A stretch of 64,000 bases of DNA from Streptomyces tsukubensis (lineage in GTDB: Bacteria > Actinomycetota > Actinomycetes > Streptomycetales > Streptomycetaceae). The DNA is taken from assembly GCF_003932715.1 (NCBI RefSeq), contig NZ_CP020700.1, forward strand, positions 6,842,501 through 6,906,500, given 5' to 3'. Shown in pieces: positions 35,422 to 46,023 of the stretch; within the stretch, counting starts at the first letter, position 1, and every line of letters begins with the position of its first letter. The translations under genes were made by a program, and so were the position numbers. The notes below the pieces were generated by a model, which saw only the letters and a program-made list of their open reading frames with translations, had not been told where the DNA came from and made no database searches.

Positions 35422-36426
35422 ATGCCACGTCCGTTCACGCTCTTCACCGGCCAGTGGGCCGATCTGCCGCTGGAGGAGGTGTGCCGGCACGCCCGCGACT
35501 TCGGCTACGACGGGCTGGAGCTCGCCTGCTGGGGCGACCACTTCGAGGTGGACAAGGCGCTGGCGGACCCCTCGTACGTCGAGGGCCGCCACGCCCTGCT
35601 GGAGAAGTACGGCCTCAGGTGCTGGGCGATCTCGAACCATCTGGTCGGCCAGGCCGTCTGCGACCACCCCATCGACGAGCGGCACCGCGCCATCGTCCCG
35701 GCCAGGATCTGGGGCGACGGCGAGCCCGAGGGCGTACGGCAGCGGGCCGCGGCCGAGCTGAAGGACACCGCCCGGGCCGCGGCCGCGTTCGGTGTCGACA
35801 CCGTCGTCGGCTTCACCGGCTCGTCGATCTGGTACCTGAACGCGATGTTCCCGCCCGCCCCCGCAGCGATGATCGACCGGGGCTACGAGGACTTCGCCGA
35901 ACGCTGGAACCCGATCCTCGACGTCTTCGACGCGGAGGGCGTCCGCTTCGCCCACGAGGTCCACCCCAGCGAGATCGCGTACGACTACTGGACCACACGG
36001 CGGGCGCTCGAAGCCGTGGACCACCGCCCGGCCTTCGGGCTCAACTTCGACCCCAGCCACTTCGTCTGGCAGGACCTGGACCCGGTGGGCTTCCTCTACG
36101 ACTTCCGGGACCGGATCTACCACGTCGACTGCAAGGACGCCCGTAAACGGCTCGACGGCCGCAACGGCCGGCTCGGCTCCCATCTGCCCTGGGGCGACCC
36201 GCGGCGCGGCTGGGACTTCGTGTCGGCCGGACACGGCGACGTGCCGTGGGAGGACGTCTTCCGGATGCTCCGGTCCATCGGCTACGACGGCCCGGTGTCG
36301 GTGGAGTGGGAGGACGCCGGGATGGACCGGCTCACCGGCGCGCCGCAAGCGCTTGCCACCCTGAAGCAGTACGACTTCGAGCCGCCCGCCGCCTCCTTCG
36401 ACGCGGCCTTCGGCAGCGGCGACTGA
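35422..36426 (+). CDS. Sugar phosphate isomerase/epimerase (AP endonuclease-2 TIM barrel)
   Basis: A 334-residue xylose-isomerase-like TIM barrel. The expected metal ligands appear in order: Glu in [11 protein letters not shown], Asp in LNFDPSHF, His in YHVDCKDA and Glu in VSVEWEDAG. Homologues isomerise or epimerise sugars, keto-sugars or inososes. Its place after a Gfo/Idh/MocA dehydrogenase suggests it works on the oxidised product. GGAGAGA precedes the ATG. Confidence 0.93.
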   Translation: MPRPFTLFTGQWADLPLEEVCRHARDFGYDGLELACWGDHFEVDKALADPSYVEGRHALLEKYGLRCWAISNHLVGQAVCDHPIDERHRAIVPARIWGDGEPEGVRQRAAAELKDTARAAAAFGVDTVVGFTGSSIWYLNAMFPPAPAAMIDRGYEDFAERWNPILDVFDAEGVRFAHEVHPSEIAYDYWTTRRALEAVDHRPAFGLNFDPSHFVWQDLDPVGFLYDFRDRIYHVDCKDARKRLDGRNGRLGSHLPWGDPRRGWDFVSAGHGDVPWEDVFRMLRSIGYDGPVSVEWEDAGMDRLTGAPQALATLKQYDFEPPAASFDAAFGSGD

Positions 36427-36764
36427 CCCCAGCGGGGCGGCAGAGCCGCAGGTGGGAACGGTCTTGTCGGTCCGGTGGCGATCGGTGCCGACGAGCCGGT
36501 CGAACCTGCCCTCAACCGGCTTTGTCCCGTCCCGGGGGAAAGTTCAACTTCCTTTCTGCACAAGGGCTTTCCGTTCTGGACGAACGCAACTACCGTCCCA
36601 GATGTGTACAGCCCACGGGAGCTCCCGGGGCCCCGGGTCCGGACCAGTGCCGGACCGGGAGCCACCGGAAGCGACCCAGGTGGTCCCCGGTGTGACGGCG
36701 CACTCCGGTTCCCCCGCCGCTACGGCGTCCCGCCCGTTCGACCGGTCCCTACCGGAGGAGATTC
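36427..36764. promoter_or_regulatory. Upstream region of the giant sugar-enzyme gene with an operator candidate
   Basis: 338 bp without a gene. At about 36536-36572 an AT-rich stretch has GGAAAGTT-C-AACTTCC, a near-palindrome with one bulged base, followed by TCTGCACAAG (36555-36564) and CTTTCC. The 10-mer matches TCTGCGCAAG upstream of the ROK gene at 9 of 10 bases. This suggests a second binding site for the ROK protein, or another sugar regulator. Confidence 0.45.
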
Positions 36765-39700
36765 GTGCACCCGAACCGAAGCAGACCACGAGCGCGCAGA
36801 GCCCTCGCGCTTCTGACCGGCGCCCTGCTCGCCGCCACCTCGTTCACCCTCGGCGCCCCGCAGTCCGCCACCGCGGCCGGATCCGCGCAGGCCCGGCAGT
36901 CGGCCGCGGAACCGGCCGCCGACTCCTTCCAGCAGATCACCCTCGCCAAGGGCGCCGCCGAAACCGGCGAGCCGATGTCCATGGCGGTCCTGCCGGACCG
37001 CAGCGTGCTGCACACCTCCCGCAACGGCGAACTGCGGATGACCGACTTCACCGGCGCCACCCGGATCGTCGGCCGGATCCCCGTCTACTCGCACGACGAG
37101 GAGGGGCTCCAGGGCATCGGCCTGGACCCGAAGTTCGCCCAGAACCGTTACGTCTACCTGTACTACGCACCCCCGATGAGCACCCCCGCGGGCGACGCGC
37201 CCAACGAGGGCACCGCGGAGGAGTTCGCCAAATGGGAGGGCGTCAACCGGCTCTCCCGGTTCGTCCTGAAGGCGGACGGCACCCTCGACAACACCAGCGA
37301 GAAGAAGATCCTCGACGTCCCCGCCACCCGCGGAATCTGCTGCCACGTCGGCGGTGACATCGACTTCGACGCGCAGGGCAACCTCTATCTGTCGACCGGC
37401 GACGACTCCAACCCCTTCGCCTCCGACGGCTACACCCCGGTCGACGACCGGCCGGGCCGCAACCCCGCCTACGACGCCCGCCGCACCTCGGGCAACACCA
37501 ACGACCTGCGCGGCAAGCTGCTCCGCATCAAGGTCAACGACGACGGCTCGTACTCGGTGCCCGAGGGCAACCTGTTCGCGCCCGGCACCCCGAAGACCCG
37601 CCCCGAGATCTACGCGATGGGCTTCCGGAACCCGTTCCGGTTCAGCGTCGACCAGAAGACCGGTACCGCGTACGTCGGCGACTACGGGCCCGACGCGGCC
37701 ACCGCCGACCCCAAGCGGGGCCCCGCCGGAGCCGTCGGCTTCGTCAAGGTCGACAAGCCGGGGAACTTCGGCTGGCCGTACTGCAACACCTTCAAGCAGC
37801 CGTACGTGGACTGGGACTTCGCCACCAAGCAGCCCGGCGCCACCTTCGACTGCAACGCCCCGAAGAACGAGTCCCCGCACAACACCGGACTCGTCGACCT
37901 GCCGCCCGCGCAGAAGGCGTGGATCCCCTACGACGGCGGCTCGGTGCCCGAGTTCGGCACCGGCGGCGAATCCCCGATGGGCGGCCCGGTCTACCGCTAC
38001 GACCCGGACAACCCGTCCCCGGTGAAGTTCCCCGAGGCGTACGACGGCGACTACTTCGCCGGTGAGTTCGGCCGCCGCTGGATCAAGCGGGTCGAGCAGA
38101 ACGCCGACGGCACCGTCGCCAAGATCAACCCGTTCCCGTGGAGCGGCACCCAGGTGATGGACATGCAGTTCGGTCCGGACGGCGCCCTGTACGTCCTCGA
38201 CTACGGCACCGCCTGGTTCGGCGGCAACGAGCACTCCGCGCTCTACCGCATCGAGAACGCCACCGGCGGCCGGTCGCCCTCCGCGGAGGCCAAGGCCAAC
38301 CGGACCTCCGGCAAGGCCCCGCTGCGGGTCGCCTTCTCCTCGGCCGGCACCACCGACCCCGACGGCGACGCCCTCACCTACTCCTGGGCCTTCGGTGACG
38401 GCGGCACCTCCACCGAGCCGAACCCCACCCACACCTACCGCAAGAACGGCACCTACACCGCCACCCTCACGGTGAAGGACCCCACCGGCCGCGTCGGCGG
38501 CGCCAGCGTCCGCGTCGTGGTCGGCAACACCGCCCCCAAGGTCGTCCTGGAGGCGCCCGCCGACGGAACCCTGTTCGCCTTCGGGGACGAGGTCCCCTTC
38601 AAGGTGAAGGTCACCGACCCCGAGGACGACGCCGCGGGCGGCGTCGACTGCTCCAAGGTCGAGGTGAGCTACTTCCTCGGCCACGACAGCCACGCCCACA
38701 AGCTGACCAGCGCCAAGGGCTGCTCCGGCACCATCAAGACCCCCGGTGAGGGCGGCCACGACCCCAACGCCAACATCTACGGCGTCCTCGTCGCGGAGTA
38801 CACCGACCAGGGCGGCGGCGGCCAGGAGGCCCTGCCCGCCAAGGACGAGCTGATGCTCCAGCCGCGCCACCGGCAGGCCGAGCACTTCAGCGCCCAGTCC
38901 GGTATCCGTACCTACGACAAGCCCGCCGCCAACGGCGGCAAGACCGTCGGCGACATCGACAACGACGACTGGATCTCCTTCAAGCCCTACAACCTCGCCG
39001 GGTCCACCAAGCTCACCGCCCGGATCTCCTCCGGCGGCGCGGGCGGCTTCCTGGAGGTCCGCACCGGCTCCCCCACGGGCAAGATCCTCGGCTCCGGGCC
39101 GATCCCCGTGACCGGCGGCTGGGAGGTCTTCCAGGACGTGGACATCCCGCTGCGGGGCGTCCCGAAGAAGTCCACCGAACTGTTCCTCGTCTTCAAGGGC
39201 GGCGCCGGAGCGCTCTACGACATCGACGACTTCGAGCTCTCCAGCAGCCCGCCGGACCGTACCGCCAAGCGGGTCCTGGTCTTCTCCAAGACGGCCGGCT
39301 TCCGGCACGACTCCGTCGCCGCCGGTACCGCCGCCCTGAAGGAACTCGGCAAGGGCAGCAACATGACCGTCGACTCCACCGAGTCCGCGGCCCAGTTCAC
39401 CACCAGCAACCTCGCCCGCTACGACGCCGTCGTCTTCCTCTCCACCACCGGCGACGTCCTCAACGCCGAACAGCAGCAGGCCTTCGAGAACTACATCCGC
39501 ACCGGCGGCGGCTACATGGGCGTCCACGCGGCCGCCGACACCGAGTACGACTGGCCGTTCTACGGCGAACTCGTCGGCGCCTACTTCTCCGGCCACCCGC
39601 AGATCCAGTCCGCGACCGTCCGCACCGAGGACCGCACCCACCCCGCGACCAAGCACCTCGGCGCGGAGTGGACCCGGACCGACGAGTGGTACAACTACCG

Positions 39701-40487
39701 CACCAACCCGCGTGACAAGGCCCGGGTCCTCGCCACCCTCGACGAGACCACCTTCCAGGGCGGCACCATGAAGGGCGACCACCCGATCGCCTGGTGCCGG
39801 ACCTACGAGGGCGGACGCTCCTTCTACACCGGCGGCGGCCACACCAAGGAGTCGTACGCCGAGCCCGCCTTCCGCGAGCACCTCCTCGGCGGACTGCGGA
39901 CCGCGGCCGGCCAGGTCAAGGCCGACTGCACCCCGCAGAAGGGCGAGCGCCCGATCTTCAACGGCAAGACCCTCGACGGCTGGAAGCAGGCCGGACCGGG
40001 CAAGTTCAACGTCACCGACGGCGAGCTGCGCACCGAGGGCGGCATGGGCCTCCTCTGGTACCAGGCCAAGGAGCTGTCCTCGTACTCCCTGAAGCTGGAC
40101 TGGAAGCTCACGGGCGACGACAACTCCGGGATCTTCGTGGGCTTCCCCGCCTCCGACGACCCCTGGTCGGCCGTGAACAAGGGCTACGAGATCCAGATCG
40201 ACGCCACCGACGTCCCGGCGCGGACGACCGGCTCGGTCTACGGCTCCAAGTCCGCCGACCTCAAGGCCCGGGACCGGGTCCTGCGGCCGCCCGGCCAGTG
40301 GAACAGCTACGAAATCAAGGTCCAGGGGGAGCGGCTCCAGATCTTCCTCAACGGCGCCAAGATCAACGACTTCACCAACACCAACCCGGCCCGCAGCCTG
40401 AAGGACGGCTACATCGGGCTCCAGAACCACGGCCCGCAGGACAAGGTGTCCTTCCGGAACATCACCCTCAAGGAACTGCCGCAGTAG
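36765..40487 (+). CDS. Secreted multidomain sugar enzyme: PQQ/sorbosone dehydrogenase-PKD-CBM6-ThuA-DUF1080
   Basis: A 1240-residue exported protein. A signal peptide (1-38, core ALLTGALLAATSFTLG) is followed by a six-bladed glucose/sorbosone-dehydrogenase propeller (53-500; HDEEGLQGIGLDPKF, GGDIDFDAQGNLY, YAMGFRNPFRF), PKD (512-587), an Ig-like domain (590-675), a CBM6-like module (700-825), ThuA (833-1046; GFRHDSVAAG, MGVHAAADTEYDWPFY) and DUF1080 (1060-1240; IFNGKTLDGWK, DNSGIFVGF). DUF1080 proteins include 3-keto-disaccharide hydrolases and ThuA acts in 3-keto-trehalose metabolism, so oxidation and cleavage of disaccharides outside the cell is the likely role. GTG start. Confidence 0.9.
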   Translation: MHPNRSRPRARRALALLTGALLAATSFTLGAPQSATAAGSAQARQSAAEPAADSFQQITLAKGAAETGEPMSMAVLPDRSVLHTSRNGELRMTDFTGATRIVGRIPVYSHDEEGLQGIGLDPKFAQNRYVYLYYAPPMSTPAGDAPNEGTAEEFAKWEGVNRLSRFVLKADGTLDNTSEKKILDVPATRGICCHVGGDIDFDAQGNLYLSTGDDSNPFASDGYTPVDDRPGRNPAYDARRTSGNTNDLRGKLLRIKVNDDGSYSVPEGNLFAPGTPKTRPEIYAMGFRNPFRFSVDQKTGTAYVGDYGPDAATADPKRGPAGAVGFVKVDKPGNFGWPYCNTFKQPYVDWDFATKQPGATFDCNAPKNESPHNTGLVDLPPAQKAWIPYDGGSVPEFGTGGESPMGGPVYRYDPDNPSPVKFPEAYDGDYFAGEFGRRWIKRVEQNADGTVAKINPFPWSGTQVMDMQFGPDGALYVLDYGTAWFGGNEHSALYRIENATGGRSPSAEAKANRTSGKAPLRVAFSSAGTTDPDGDALTYSWAFGDGGTSTEPNPTHTYRKNGTYTATLTVKDPTGRVGGASVRVVVGNTAPKVVLEAPADGTLFAFGDEVPFKVKVTDPEDDAAGGVDCSKVEVSYFLGHDSHAHKLTSAKGCSGTIKTPGEGGHDPNANIYGVLVAEYTDQGGGGQEALPAKDELMLQPRHRQAEHFSAQSGIRTYDKPAANGGKTVGDIDNDDWISFKPYNLAGSTKLTARISSGGAGGFLEVRTGSPTGKILGSGPIPVTGGWEVFQDVDIPLRGVPKKSTELFLVFKGGAGALYDIDDFELSSSPPDRTAKRVLVFSKTAGFRHDSVAAGTAALKELGKGSNMTVDSTESAAQFTTSNLARYDAVVFLSTTGDVLNAEQQQAFENYIRTGGGYMGVHAAADTEYDWPFYGELVGAYFSGHPQIQSATVRTEDRTHPATKHLGAEWTRTDEWYNYRTNPRDKARVLATLDETTFQGGTMKGDHPIAWCRTYEGGRSFYTGGGHTKESYAEPAFREHLLGGLRTAAGQVKADCTPQKGERPIFNGKTLDGWKQAGPGKFNVTDGELRTEGGMGLLWYQAKELSSYSLKLDWKLTGDDNSGIFVGFPASDDPWSAVNKGYEIQIDATDVPARTTGSVYGSKSADLKARDRVLRPPGQWNSYEIKVQGERLQIFLNGAKINDFTNTNPARSLKDGYIGLQNHGPQDKVSFRNITLKELPQ

Positions 40488-40807
40488 CCGTACGGCAGCC
40501 ATGAACGGCGGCGGGCGGGGAGGCGCCGTACCCCCGCCCGCCGTCCCCCACGGGGCCGGGCGCCCGCGCACCGGACGGCCTCCGCCGTCCCGGGCGGGCC
40601 CCGGCGCCACCGCACCGACCGGGCCGTCCCGGCGCCACCGGCCCGGACACCCACCCCTCCCTCCCCTCCGCGCCCGGCGGCGCGGAGACAACCAGGCCGT
40701 GCCCGGACAAGCAGCGCGCCGTCCGCCCGAAGCGCGTCGCGGGCCGGGCGGGACTTCCCGGACCCGACCCGGCACCCGGCACCAGGAACGACGCAAGGAG
40801 GCAGCCC
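40488..40807 (+). terminator. Gap with a strong hairpin between the sugar locus and the Ebo cluster
   Basis: A perfect 12-bp stem CGGCGGGCGGGG (40509-40520) / CCCCGCCCGCCG (40532-40543) with an 11-base loop lies 21 bases after the giant enzyme's stop and should end that transcript. The remaining 260 bp hold no supported gene and probably the promoter of the next operon. AAGGAGG (40795-40801) precedes the following ATG by 6 bases. Confidence 0.7.
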
Positions 40808-42006
40808 GTGCCGCAGGAATCCGCCCCGCACGCATCCCCTTCGACCGACCCCCTCGCGACCGGTTCCCCCGCCCCCGGCGACCCGGGCCACGGACCCCAC
40901 CACCCGGAGCGCACCGGCGTCTGGTTCATCGGCGCCCGCGGCTCCGTCGCCACGACCGCCGTCGCGGGCTGCGCGGCGATCACCGCAGGACTGCACCCGC
41001 CGACCGGCATGGTCACCGAGACCCCGCCGTTCGCCGCCGCCGGACTCCCCGCCCCCGGGGCCCTGGTCTTCGGCGGCCACGACATCGCCTGCGTACCCCT
41101 GCCCAAACGGGCCGAGGAGCTGACCACGGCCGGAGTGCTCCCGCCGGGCCTCGCCCGCGCCGTCCGCGCCGATCTGACCGCAGCCGACGCCGAGATCCGC
41201 CCCGGCGGCCCCCAGTCCGGCGACACCCGCGGCGACGAGGAACTCATCGCCGCCTTCGCCGCCGACATCGTTGCCTTCCGCGACCGGCACCGGCTCGCCC
41301 GGGTCGTCGTCGTCAATGTCTCCTCCACCGAACCGCTGCCCGCCCCCGGCGCCGCCCGGCTCGCCCCCAGTTCCCTCTACGCCACCGCCGCGATCCGCGC
41401 CGGCTGCCCCTTCGTGAACTTCACCCCCTCCACCGGGCTGAACACCCCCGGGCTCCTGGCCGCCGTCGCGGCCCGCGGACTTCCTCACGCGGGCCGCGAC
41501 GGCAAAACCGGCCAGACGCTGCTGCGGTCGGTGCTCGCCCCCATGTTCGTCCAGCGCGCCCTGACCGTACGGGCGTGGTCGGGGACGAATCTGCTGGGCG
41601 GCGGGGACGGGGCGGCCCTGGCCGATCCGGCGGCGGCCGCGGCGAAGAACGCGGGCAAGGAGCGCGTCCTCGCCGACGTCCTCGGTACGGCACCCGAGGG
41701 CGAGGTCCACATCGACGACGTGCCCGCACTCGGCGACTGGAAGACGGCCTGGGACCATATCGCCTTCGACGGCTTCCTCGGCTCCCGGATGATCCTCCAG
41801 ACGATCTGGCAGGGTTGCGATTCGGCGCTCGCCGCACCGCTGGTGCTGGACCTGGCCCGACTGGTGGCCCGCGCCCACGAACGCGGCCTGTCCGGGCCGC
41901 TGCCCCAGCTCGGCTTCTACTTCAAGGACCCGGACGGCGGCTCGTCCGCGCTGGCCGAGCAGTTCACGGAGCTGCTGTCCTTCGCGGACACGCTGCGGGA
42001 CCCGCG

Positions 42007-42010
<4 letters not shown>
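40808..42010 (+). CDS. myo-Inositol-1-phosphate-synthase-like NAD-dependent cyclase
   Basis: A 400-residue Ino1-family protein. The NAD site GVWFIGARGSVATTAVAG begins at residue 37 after a disordered Pro-rich N-terminus. Family segments are VVNVSSTEP, FVNFTPSTG and AGRDGKTGQTLLRSVLAPMF with the catalytic lysine of the G-K-T-G-Q-T loop, and HIAFDGFLGSRM. Canonical enzymes convert glucose-6-phosphate to inositol-3-phosphate through oxidation, cyclisation and reduction. It is longer than the housekeeping actinobacterial enzyme (about 360) and sits at the head of the Ebo cluster, so a dedicated cyclitol phosphate is likely. Stop overlaps the next GTG. Confidence 0.88.
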
Positions 42011-43389
<1,379 letters not shown>

Positions 43390-43623
43390 CACCGGCCCCG
43401 ACATGACACCGGCCCCGGCCTGCCCCGGCTTTGTGGCTGTGCGCCCGGCCCTCGCCTGCCCCGGTCTCGGGGCCTCGCGTCCTGCCACGGCCCGCCTGGG
43501 CCTCGCGGCGGTGCGCACCGCCCCCGCCCCTGCCCGCCCCGGCCCCACAGCCTCGCGCCCCGGCCCCGTCCGCCCCGGTACCCCGGCGGCGGCGACCGCC
43601 CCCGTACGGAAGGCGAGCACCGC
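43390..43623 (+). other. C-rich spacer with a possible small overlapping frame
   Basis: 234 bp between the prenyltransferase and the isomerase. It opens with a duplicated CGACATGACACCGGCCCC (first copy overlaps the prenyltransferase stop). An ATG at 43403 begins a 74-codon frame whose TGA overlaps the isomerase ATG (ATGA). The product would be only Pro, Ala, Gly, Arg repeats, so it is probably not a real protein, though it could deliver ribosomes to the next gene. GGAAGG lies 12 bases before the isomerase start. Confidence 0.35.
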
Positions 43624-44481
43624 ATGACCCGGCTGAACTTCGGATACGGCACCAACGGGCTGACCGACCTCCGTCTCCCGGACGCCCTCGCCCTCCTCGC
43701 CGACCTCGGCTACGACGGCGTCGGGCTGACGCTCGACCATATGCACCTCGACCCGCTCGGCCCCCGGCTGGCCGCGCGGACCGGGGAGACCGCCGCGCTC
43801 CTCGGGCGGCACGGGCTCGGCGTCGCCGTGGAAACCGGCGGACGGTACGTCCTCGACCCGCGCCGCAAGCACGGCCCTTCACTCGTCGACCCCGAGCCCG
43901 AGGGCCGGGCCGCCCGCAGCGAACTGCTGGTCACCGCGGTCCGGATCGCCGCCGACCTCGGGGCGACGGCCGTGCACTGCTTCAGCGGCATCACCCCGCC
44001 CGGTACCGACCCCGGGACCGCATGGCGGCGGCTCACCGACTCCCTCGCGCCCGTCGTCGACGCCGCCGGTGCCGCGGGGATCCCGCTCGCCGTCGAACCG
44101 GAGCCGGGCCATCTGCTGGCCACTCTGGCCGACTTCCACCACCTCAGGGCCCTCCTCGGCGACCCGGAGCCGCTCGGGCTCACGCTCGACATCGGGCACT
44201 GCCGTTGTCTGGAGGACCGGAGCCCGGCGGAGTGCGTAACGGACGCGGGGCCGTGGCTCCGCCACGTACAGATCGAAGACATGCGCCGCGGTGTCCACGA
44301 GCATCTGCCGTTCGGGGAGGGCGAGATCGACTTCCCGCCCGTGCTCGACGCCCTCGCCGCCACCGGCTACGAAGGCCTGACGGTCGTCGAACTGCCCCGC
44401 CACTCCCACGCGGGCCCCGAGCAGGCCCGCAAGTCCCTGGAGTTCCTGCGTACCGCGATCCGGGAGGCGGCGGCATGCTGA
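43624..44481 (+). CDS. Sugar phosphate isomerase/epimerase in the Ebo cluster
   Basis: A 285-residue xylose-isomerase-like TIM barrel with ligands in LAVEPEPGHL (Glu), LTLDIGHCRC (Asp), VQIEDMRRGVHEHLPFG (Glu, His) and TVVELPRHSH (Glu). The pattern is close to that of inosose/keto-sugar isomerases of the IolI/IolE kind. It lies between the prenyltransferase and EboA and overlaps the EboA gene by seven bases, so it is an integral part of the operon. In this setting it may epimerise the cyclitol or keto-cyclitol made by the Ino1-like enzyme (inference). Confidence 0.9.
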   Translation: MTRLNFGYGTNGLTDLRLPDALALLADLGYDGVGLTLDHMHLDPLGPRLAARTGETAALLGRHGLGVAVETGGRYVLDPRRKHGPSLVDPEPEGRAARSELLVTAVRIAADLGATAVHCFSGITPPGTDPGTAWRRLTDSLAPVVDAAGAAGIPLAVEPEPGHLLATLADFHHLRALLGDPEPLGLTLDIGHCRCLEDRSPAECVTDAGPWLRHVQIEDMRRGVHEHLPFGEGEIDFPPVLDALAATGYEGLTVVELPRHSHAGPEQARKSLEFLRTAIREAAAC

Positions 44482-45152
44482 GATCCCACCAGAACCAGGG
44501 GCAGCAGGAGGCCGCCCTCGCCGCCGCGCTCGACACGACGGCAGGCACCTGGCTGAAGACGGCCCTCGCACGGGCCCGGTCCGCCGCGGCCGCCGTCCCC
44601 GCGACCGCCCCCGACTCCGCCCCCGGCCGCCGCCCCCGCCCCGTCGCCTCCTGGGAGCTCGCCTTCTCCGCCGCCGGACGGCACCTCGGCCCCGAGAACG
44701 CCGACACCGGCCGCGTCCTGCTCCTCCTCGCCGCGGCCGCCGACCTCCCCACCCTCACCCGGCTCTACCACCGCGGCACCGCCGACGAGCGGCGCGCCGT
44801 CCTCCTCGCCCTGCCCCGTCTCGACCCCCCGGAGCCCGCCACCGCCCTGCCGCTCGTCGAGGACGCCCTCCGTACCAACGACACCCGGCTCGTCGCCGCC
44901 GCCCTCGGCCCCTACGCCGCCGCGCACCTCACCCCGCACGCCTGGCGGCACGCCGTACTGAAATGCCTGTTCACCGGGGTCCCCCTGGCCGCCGTCGACG
45001 GGCTGGCCCGCCGCGCCCACGGCGACGCCGAACTCGCCCGGATGCTCGACGACTACGCCGCCGAGCGGACCGCCGCGGGCCGCCCCGTACCCCCCGACCT
45101 GACGCACGCGCTCGCCCTGACCGGCGTCGCCGTGCCGTCGAAGGAGGTCTGA
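44475..45152 (+). CDS. eboA: EboA-family metabolite traffic protein
   Basis: A 225-residue mostly helical protein with no catalytic motif. The central segment ADLPTLTRLYHRGTADERRAVLLALP, then RTNDTRLVAAALGPYAA, WRHAVLKCLFTGVPLAAVDGL and ADAELARMLDDYAAER-like text are the recognised EboA pattern. Key features are a cysteine in KCLF and a string of HEAT-like helices. EboA is the namesake of the ebo operon and has no known activity. The ATG at 44475 lies inside the end of the isomerase gene. Confidence 0.88.
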   Translation: MLRSHQNQGQQEAALAAALDTTAGTWLKTALARARSAAAAVPATAPDSAPGRRPRPVASWELAFSAAGRHLGPENADTGRVLLLLAAAADLPTLTRLYHRGTADERRAVLLALPRLDPPEPATALPLVEDALRTNDTRLVAAALGPYAAAHLTPHAWRHAVLKCLFTGVPLAAVDGLARRAHGDAELARMLDDYAAERTAAGRPVPPDLTHALALTGVAVPSKEV

Positions 45153-45156
45153 CCGC

Positions 45157-46005
45157 ATGCGCATCTTCGACCCCCACATCCATATGACCTCCCGCACCAC
45201 CGACGACTACGAGGCGATGTACGAGGCCGGGGTCCGGGGCCTCGTCGAGCCCGCGTTCTGGCTGGGCCAGCCACGCACCTCGCCCGACAGCTTCTACGAC
45301 TACTTCGACGCGCTCCTCGGCTGGGAGCCGTACCGCGCCGCCCAGTACGGCATCGCCCACCACTGCACGATCGCCCTCAACCCCAAAGAGGCCAACGACC
45401 CGCGCTGCACCCCCGTCCTGGACGAGCTGCCGCGCTATCTCGTCAAGGACGGCGTCGTCGCCGTCGGCGAGATCGGCTACGACGCCATGACCCCCGCCGA
45501 GGACACCGCGCTCGCCGCCCAGCTCCAGCTCGCCGCCGAACACGGACTGCCCGCGCTGGTCCACACCCCGCACCGGGACAAACTCACCGGACTGCGCCGC
45601 ACGATCGACGTCGTCCGGGAGTCGGACCTGCCGCCCGGCCGGGTCCTGCTCGACCACCTCAACGAGACCACCGTCGAGGAGGCCCTGGACAGCGGCTGCT
45701 GGCTGGGTTTCTCCGTCTACCCCGATACCAAGATGGACGAGGACCGGATGGTCGCGATCCTCACCACGTACGGCACCGACCGGATGCTGGTGAACTCCGC
45801 CGCCGACTGGGGGAAGAGCGACCCGCTCAAAACCCGCCGGGTGGGGGAGGCGATGCTCGCGGCCGGATTCTCCGCCGCCGACGTCGACCAGGTGCTGTGG
45901 CGCAACCCCGTCGCCTTCTACGGACTCAGCGGCCGGCTCCGGCTGAACGTCCCCGCGCCGGGCGCCCTCCACGAGGGAAACTCCGTCCTGCGCGGCGGGG
46001 AATAG
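45157..46005 (+). CDS. eboB: TatD-like metal-dependent hydrolase (EboB-like)
   Basis: A 282-residue amidohydrolase-fold protein. Metal ligands are seen in FDPHIHM (HxH), VVAVGEIGYD (Glu), PALVHTPHRD (His) and LLDHLNE (His), as in TatD/PHP-like phosphoesterases; the last Asp may be NSAADWG. TatD proteins are nucleases or phosphoesterases, but the ebo member is diverged and its substrate is unknown. It starts 4 bp after EboA with AAGGAGG just before. Confidence 0.9.
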   Translation: MRIFDPHIHMTSRTTDDYEAMYEAGVRGLVEPAFWLGQPRTSPDSFYDYFDALLGWEPYRAAQYGIAHHCTIALNPKEANDPRCTPVLDELPRYLVKDGVVAVGEIGYDAMTPAEDTALAAQLQLAAEHGLPALVHTPHRDKLTGLRRTIDVVRESDLPPGRVLLDHLNETTVEEALDSGCWLGFSVYPDTKMDEDRMVAILTTYGTDRMLVNSAADWGKSDPLKTRRVGEAMLAAGFSAADVDQVLWRNPVAFYGLSGRLRLNVPAPGALHEGNSVLRGGE

Positions 46006-46023
46006 GGAAGGGGGCCGACGCAC

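Noticed and set aside
36720..40835. A 1371-codon open frame on the minus strand opposite the giant sugar enzyme
   Set aside because: It mirrors the plus-strand gene, has no domain signature, and is Val/Gly/Arg/Asp rich, as expected from the reverse of third-position GC bias.
43403..43627. A 74-codon frame overlapping the isomerase start by ATGA
   Set aside because: Product is only Pro/Ala/Gly/Arg repeats with no ribosome-binding site of its own; kept only as a possible coupling device.
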